Assembly: GCA_016716265.1 (NCBI GenBank)
Contig: JADJWQ010000006.1
Location: 2,879,501-2,943,500 of the forward strand
DNA: 64,000 bases
Direction: 5' to 3'
DNA from: Planctomycetota bacterium
Lineage (GTDB): Bacteria > Planctomycetota > UBA1135 > UBA2386
Within the stretch, counting starts at the first letter, position 1. Each line of letters opens with the position of its first letter. Under the pieces are notes generated by a model that searched no databases, was not told the DNA's origin, and was given only the letters and a program-made list of their open reading frames with translations. The translations under genes and the position numbers were made by a program. Shown one piece after another: positions 62,272-64,000 of this stretch.

Positions 62272-63638
62272 CGGGGCGCCTCCGGGGAGTCGTCGGTGTC
62301 GAGATCGGGCCAGAACAGCGCGTTGACGGCGGCGACGCTCTCGCTCTCGGCGAGCGCCGCGTCGAGCGTGGTCGTCTTGGCGGCGTTCGCGCGCAGGAGG
62401 CTGTCGAGGATCAGCAGGGTGTCGAGCTGGCCGAGCTCGGCGAGTCGGCGGCCGTCGTCGACCTGCTGCTCGGCGAGCGGAACGAGCCGACGCTCGACGA
62501 ACGCGCGCTCGCGGCGGGCCACGTCGAGCCGCGTCTCGGCCCGCGCGAGAGCGAGCAGCGCGCGCTCGATGGACGTGCGCACCTCCTCCGCCGCGAGCTC
62601 GCGCGCGGCGCGCGCCTCGGCGATCGCACGTGCATTGCGGTTCCAGAACGGCAACGGCAACGAGAAGCCGAGCGTCGCACGCGGCTGCCCCGACTCGTCC
62701 TCGTAGCCCGGCAGCAGAGTCAGGTCGGGCCACTGCTCCCGGACGGCCAGCTCGAGCGCGCGCTCGGCGACCTCGTGGCGCGCGACGCTCGGCGCGACGC
62801 GCGGTCCATCACCGACGCGGTCGCGCCGCAGCGCGGCGTCGGCGACGCGCTCCGGGATCGCGAGAGCCGGCACGAGCTCGACCGCGGCGGCGGGCGAGAG
62901 ACCGAGCAGCTCACGGACCGCGAGCTCGCCGACGGCGACCGCTCCATCGGCCCGGACGGTCTCGGCCTCGCGCGCGAGCCGCTCGAGGGTGAAGACCCGC
63001 GCCGCCGGCCGCGCGATCTCGCCGGCAGTCGCGAGCCGGACCGCGACCTCCTCGAGCTCCGCGAGTCGCGCCAGCAGCTCGCGCACGAGTCCGGCGCGGA
63101 GCACGGCGGCGCTCCAGCGCGCCCACGCAGTATCGAGCTCGGCGAGCACCGTCGCCTCGGCGGCGCGGGCCTCGACCAGCGCGGCGGAGTGCTCGCTGCC
63201 GGCGAGCGCGCGCTCCAGACCGGGGCGGCCGGTGATCGGCACGGTGAGCGACAGCGCGCCGGCGACGATCCAACGGTGGTCGACGCTCTCCAGGATGCGC
63301 GCGAGATCGAACGTCAGCGCCGGGTCGTCCCACCGGCCCGCCTCCCGGGCGCCGGCTTCGGCCACGCCGGCCCGCCGCCGCGCGAGCCGCAGGTCGGGAT
63401 GGAAGACGAGCGCGACGAGGCGCGCTTCGTCGAGAGTCAGGCCGTCGCGCAAGTCGAACACCGGCACGCGCGGCGAGCGGGCGCGCAGGCTGTCCGCAAA
63501 TGAGGCGACGTCGTCCGGCTGTCGCGCGGCGAAAGCGCGAACGTGCGCCGCGACGTCCACTGGCGCGGGCGCATAGGTCTGACAGCCCGCGGCGGCGAGC
63601 ACTGCAGCGAGCGCCGCGGTCGGAGCGGAGCTATGCAT
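62268..63638 (-). CDS. TolC-family outer-membrane efflux lipoprotein
   Basis: 456 residues. Lipobox VLAAAGC. It contains the two outer-membrane-factor helical repeats: LTLDEARLVALVFHPDLRLARRRAGVAEAGAREAG; then SVARHEVAERALELAVREQWPDLTLLPGY; and near the end LALARAETRLDVARRERAFVERRLVPLAEQQVDDGRRLAELGQLDTLLILDSLL. It starts the visible operon TolC-HlyD-RND-lipoprotein, apart from the small gene upstream at the window edge. Confidence 0.9.
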   Translation of the reverse strand: MHSSAPTAALAAVLAAAGCQTYAPAPVDVAAHVRAFAARQPDDVASFADSLRARSPRVPVFDLRDGLTLDEARLVALVFHPDLRLARRRAGVAEAGAREAGRWDDPALTFDLARILESVDHRWIVAGALSLTVPITGRPGLERALAGSEHSAALVEARAAEATVLAELDTAWARWSAAVLRAGLVRELLARLAELEEVAVRLATAGEIARPAARVFTLERLAREAETVRADGAVAVGELAVRELLGLSPAAAVELVPALAIPERVADAALRRDRVGDGPRVAPSVARHEVAERALELAVREQWPDLTLLPGYEDESGQPRATLGFSLPLPFWNRNARAIAEARAARELAAEEVRTSIERALLALARAETRLDVARRERAFVERRLVPLAEQQVDDGRRLAELGQLDTLLILDSLLRANAAKTTTLDAALAESESVAAVNALFWPDLDTDDSPEAPR

Positions 63639-63737
63639 CGGCGGACACGGTAGGGCTGCGAGGTGACGGGAACGCGGCGCGGTACGAGCGCCGGCTCCGC
63701 GGACGGATCCATGCGGACGCGGGAGCCGCCCGCTGCG

Positions 63738-64000
63738 TCAGAGCAGCAGGACCGTCGTCGCCTTGTGGAGGATCGCAGCCGGCGGGCGTGGTGGGCCGGT
63801 CGACGGCAGGCTGGACGGGCCGGGTGTCGGGGCCGGGAGGACCGCGTCGAGCGGGACCGGCGCCGCGATGGCCACCGCGGCACTGCCTTCCGGGCCCGGC
63901 TCGGGCACCGGACCGACCCCGAACGGCAGCAGCCAGTCGTGGCACTCGTCTCCGCCGAGCTCGCAGCCGGGCTCGCGGCCGTCGTCGGGTCCGCTGCCCG
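63738..64000 (-). CDS. 3' end of a small Cys-containing protein heading the second efflux operon (partial)
   Basis: A minus-strand frame enters from the right edge and stops at 63738. The visible C-terminal ~86 residues read GCELGGDECHDWLLPFG near the start, then a Pro/Ala-rich middle, ending AAILHKATTVLLL. The composition is protein-like, the frame is unbroken, and it stops 100 bases before the TolC-type gene. Like the gene at 41169 it would be a small, probably exported protein in first position of a metal-efflux operon. The two C-termini are not alike, so common ancestry is not claimed. Confidence 0.55.
   Translation of the reverse strand, partial: GSGPDDGREPGCELGGDECHDWLLPFGVGPVPEPGPEGSAAVAIAAPVPLDAVLPAPTPGPSSLPSTGPPRPPAAILHKATTVLLL

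Overview
The window is uniformly G+C-rich (roughly 70 % by eye) and densely coded. It most resembles a Planctomycetota genome or another deep, high-GC lineage with large secretomes. The clues are an ECF sigma factor paired with a TPR-bearing Ser/Thr kinase, a secreted YLGG/SBBP beta-propeller protein, a secreted C-type-lectin protein, a TAT-exported GH116 glycosidase and two heavy-metal RND operons. No tRNA, rRNA or CRISPR array was seen. Many genes in the same transcription unit overlap as GTGA, ATGA or TGATG, which implies translational coupling.

Region 1 (1-16 kb) is the remarkable part. Three giant proteins (363-4295 +, 7181-11011 +, 11978-15871 -) share one architecture: an N-terminal CHAT caspase-like protease, a central NACHT/STAND NTPase, a helical region, and a C-terminal formylglycine-generating-enzyme-like (C-type-lectin fold) domain. 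The last ~46 codons before each stop carry the signature of a diversity-generating retroelement (DGR) variable region: framework codons are constant, other codons differ mainly at positions 1 and 2, and the third base is almost always C. A truncated reverse transcriptase with a YVDD box lies between the second and third genes. A second fragment of the same RT tail lies beside the first gene. No template repeat was found in the window. I read this as a set of NLR-like sensor/effector proteins whose sensing tip was diversified by a DGR that has since decayed here or is served in trans. A sigma-factor-like HTH protein precedes the second gene. A truncated AbiE-type toxin-antitoxin pair sits between the first gene and that protein.

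Region 2 (15.9-27 kb) holds a one-carbon operon (fhs, folD, a SnoaL-like lipoprotein) running toward the third sensor gene. It also holds a secreted lectin protein, a POT peptide transporter, an unidentified secreted protein, a DedA membrane protein, a DUF1232-like protein and a CyuA/UPF0597 cysteine-desulfidase-like enzyme.

Region 3 (27-41 kb) holds the beta-propeller protein, the ECF sigma/kinase pair, two unidentified secreted proteins, and the GH116 enzyme followed by an RbsD-like lipoprotein. Between them are several intergenic stretches of 0.5-1 kb in which I see nothing.

Region 4 (41-64 kb) starts with a CusBAC-type efflux operon and then a patch of mobile-element debris (an inverted-repeat mini-element, a frameshifted IS1182-type transposase, an ISKra4-type tail abutting a truncated PAP2 gene). 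It continues with a phospholipase-C-like protein, a DUF6671-aceK pair, an SGNH hydrolase and a type-B carboxylesterase. It ends with a second, complete RND efflux operon on the minus strand whose first gene runs off the right edge.
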